This document shows, in pieces, positions 6,443 to 6,944 of a stretch of DNA of 6,944 bases. The translations under genes were made by a program, and so were the position numbers. Source of the stretch: Alphaproteobacteria bacterium (GTDB lineage Bacteria; Pseudomonadota; Alphaproteobacteria; Rhizobiales; Rhizobiaceae); the NCBI GenBank assembly GCA_030428345.1, contig JAUIBM010000149.1:1-6944 (forward strand), read 5' to 3'. How positions within the stretch are numbered: the stretch's first letter is position 1; each line of letters starts with the position of its first letter. The notes under the pieces are model-generated. The model was given only the letters and a program-made list of their open reading frames with translations. It did not search any database and had not been told where the DNA came from.

Positions 6443-6449
6443 CACGCTC

Positions 6450-6932
6450 ATGCTGATGGCCCTGATCGCCCTCATCCTGCAGCAGTTCGGGATCGAGTCC
6501 ACCCCCGAAGATCACCTGCGCTACCAGCAGGAGTTCAACAACCGAGGGCACCACATCGGGGTCGACTTCAACACCACACGGGGCGAAGGCGACAAGCGGT
6601 TCACCCCGGGCCTCTCCTACGAATACCTCGTCGACCGCGAGCACCACGGCTACTCGTTCGAGATCCAGGGCCAGATGCTCGGCGACGTGCTCCAGGTCGA
6701 CGACAAGGACTGGTTCGTCGGCGCCGGCGCCGCGTACTACCCGATTCGCCACGTGAAGCTGTTCGGCGTGGCGGGCTCGCAGTGGTGGGACGGCGAAGCG
6801 GCGTTCGCGGGTCGCGCGGGGGTGGGCTACCGCTTCATGTTCTTCAACGTCGGTATCATGCCCAACGCCTACTACCAGGGCACGACCGACGGCATCCACA
6901 CGTGGTCCATCGGCGCCCGGCTGCAGTACTGA
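6450..6932 (+). CDS. Hypothetical protein, probable small outer-membrane beta-barrel
   Basis: I do not recognise the family. The 160-residue product begins with a short hydrophobic stretch (MLMALIALILQQFG) that may be a weak signal peptide; it lacks the usual basic residues and has no obvious cleavage site. After a polar segment (16-33) come about eight amphipathic, alternating strands, at roughly 34-42, 51-62, 67-77, 88-98, 103-112, 118-129, 131-143 and 149-160. They are rich in Gly, Tyr and Phe, and the chain ends ARLQY, with the terminal aromatic residue typical of BAM-assembled barrels. This fits an eight-stranded OmpA/OmpW-size barrel, but that is inference. All ten Tyr codons are TAC, while livH and the BKACE gene mix TAT and TAC, which hints at a different origin. 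It lies behind a terminator-like hairpin and is probably a separate unit unrelated to the transporter. Confidence 0.65.
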   Translation: MLMALIALILQQFGIESTPEDHLRYQQEFNNRGHHIGVDFNTTRGEGDKRFTPGLSYEYLVDREHHGYSFEIQGQMLGDVLQVDDKDWFVGAGAAYYPIRHVKLFGVAGSQWWDGEAAFAGRAGVGYRFMFFNVGIMPNAYYQGTTDGIHTWSIGARLQY

Positions 6933-6944
6933 GCGGCTCACACG

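Noticed and set aside
6207..6449. N-terminal extension of the last gene from TTG 6207
   Set aside because: The 81 extra residues would be encoded by the terminator hairpin and GC repeat, are Ala/Arg/Pro-rich without a signal peptide, and lack a ribosome binding site. The ATG at 6450 has GAGGAG at 7 nt.
5634..6941. A 435-codon open frame on the minus strand opposite the BKACE gene and the last gene
   Set aside because: It runs antisense across two genes and their spacer, including the hairpins, with no recognisable domain. The plus-strand genes have ribosome binding sites and, for BKACE, family motifs.

Overview
The window reads as alphaproteobacterial, most likely Hyphomicrobiales (Rhizobiales). 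The evidence is high-GC DNA, the style of the protein families, and the pairing of a Liv-type ABC transporter with a BKACE (DUF849) enzyme. This placement is by recognition only; no search was run. All supported genes lie on the + strand.

Positions 1-4868 hold a five-gene branched-chain amino acid-type (HAAT/Liv) uptake operon. It contains the 3' part of a periplasmic binding protein gene (cut by the left edge), a LivH-type permease, a LivM-type permease, a LivG-type ATPase and a LivF-type ATPase. The last four are tightly packed, with gaps of 3 nt and 10 nt and then a 4-nt ATGA overlap. A strong intrinsic-terminator hairpin sits between the binding-protein gene and livH. Such a site would let the binding protein be made in excess of the membrane complex.

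Positions 4869-5243 are a 375-nt gap with no convincing gene. It contains a short dyad and a GC-rich leader that could fold in two mutually exclusive ways. Positions 5244-6185 encode a 313-residue beta-keto acid cleavage enzyme with its metal-binding and catalytic motifs intact. The upstream in-frame TTG at 5118 is a poorer start than the GTG at 5244. The likely logic is uptake of a small amino- or quaternary-ammonium-type compound by the Liv transporter, then degradation through a beta-keto acid that the BKACE protein cleaves with acetyl-CoA. The substrate cannot be read from the sequence.

A terminator-like hairpin follows the BKACE gene. After it come a structured 264-nt spacer and a 160-residue protein of unknown function that looks like a small eight-stranded outer-membrane beta-barrel. 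Its codon choice (all ten Tyr codons TAC) differs from the mixed Tyr codons upstream, so it may be a separately acquired gene or, in a metagenomic assembly, a chimeric join. I saw no RNA gene, CRISPR array, insertion sequence or origin. The most unusual points are the unassigned transporter/BKACE pair, the asymmetric ATPase pair, the hairpins, and the odd terminal gene. None of these proves a wholly new system.
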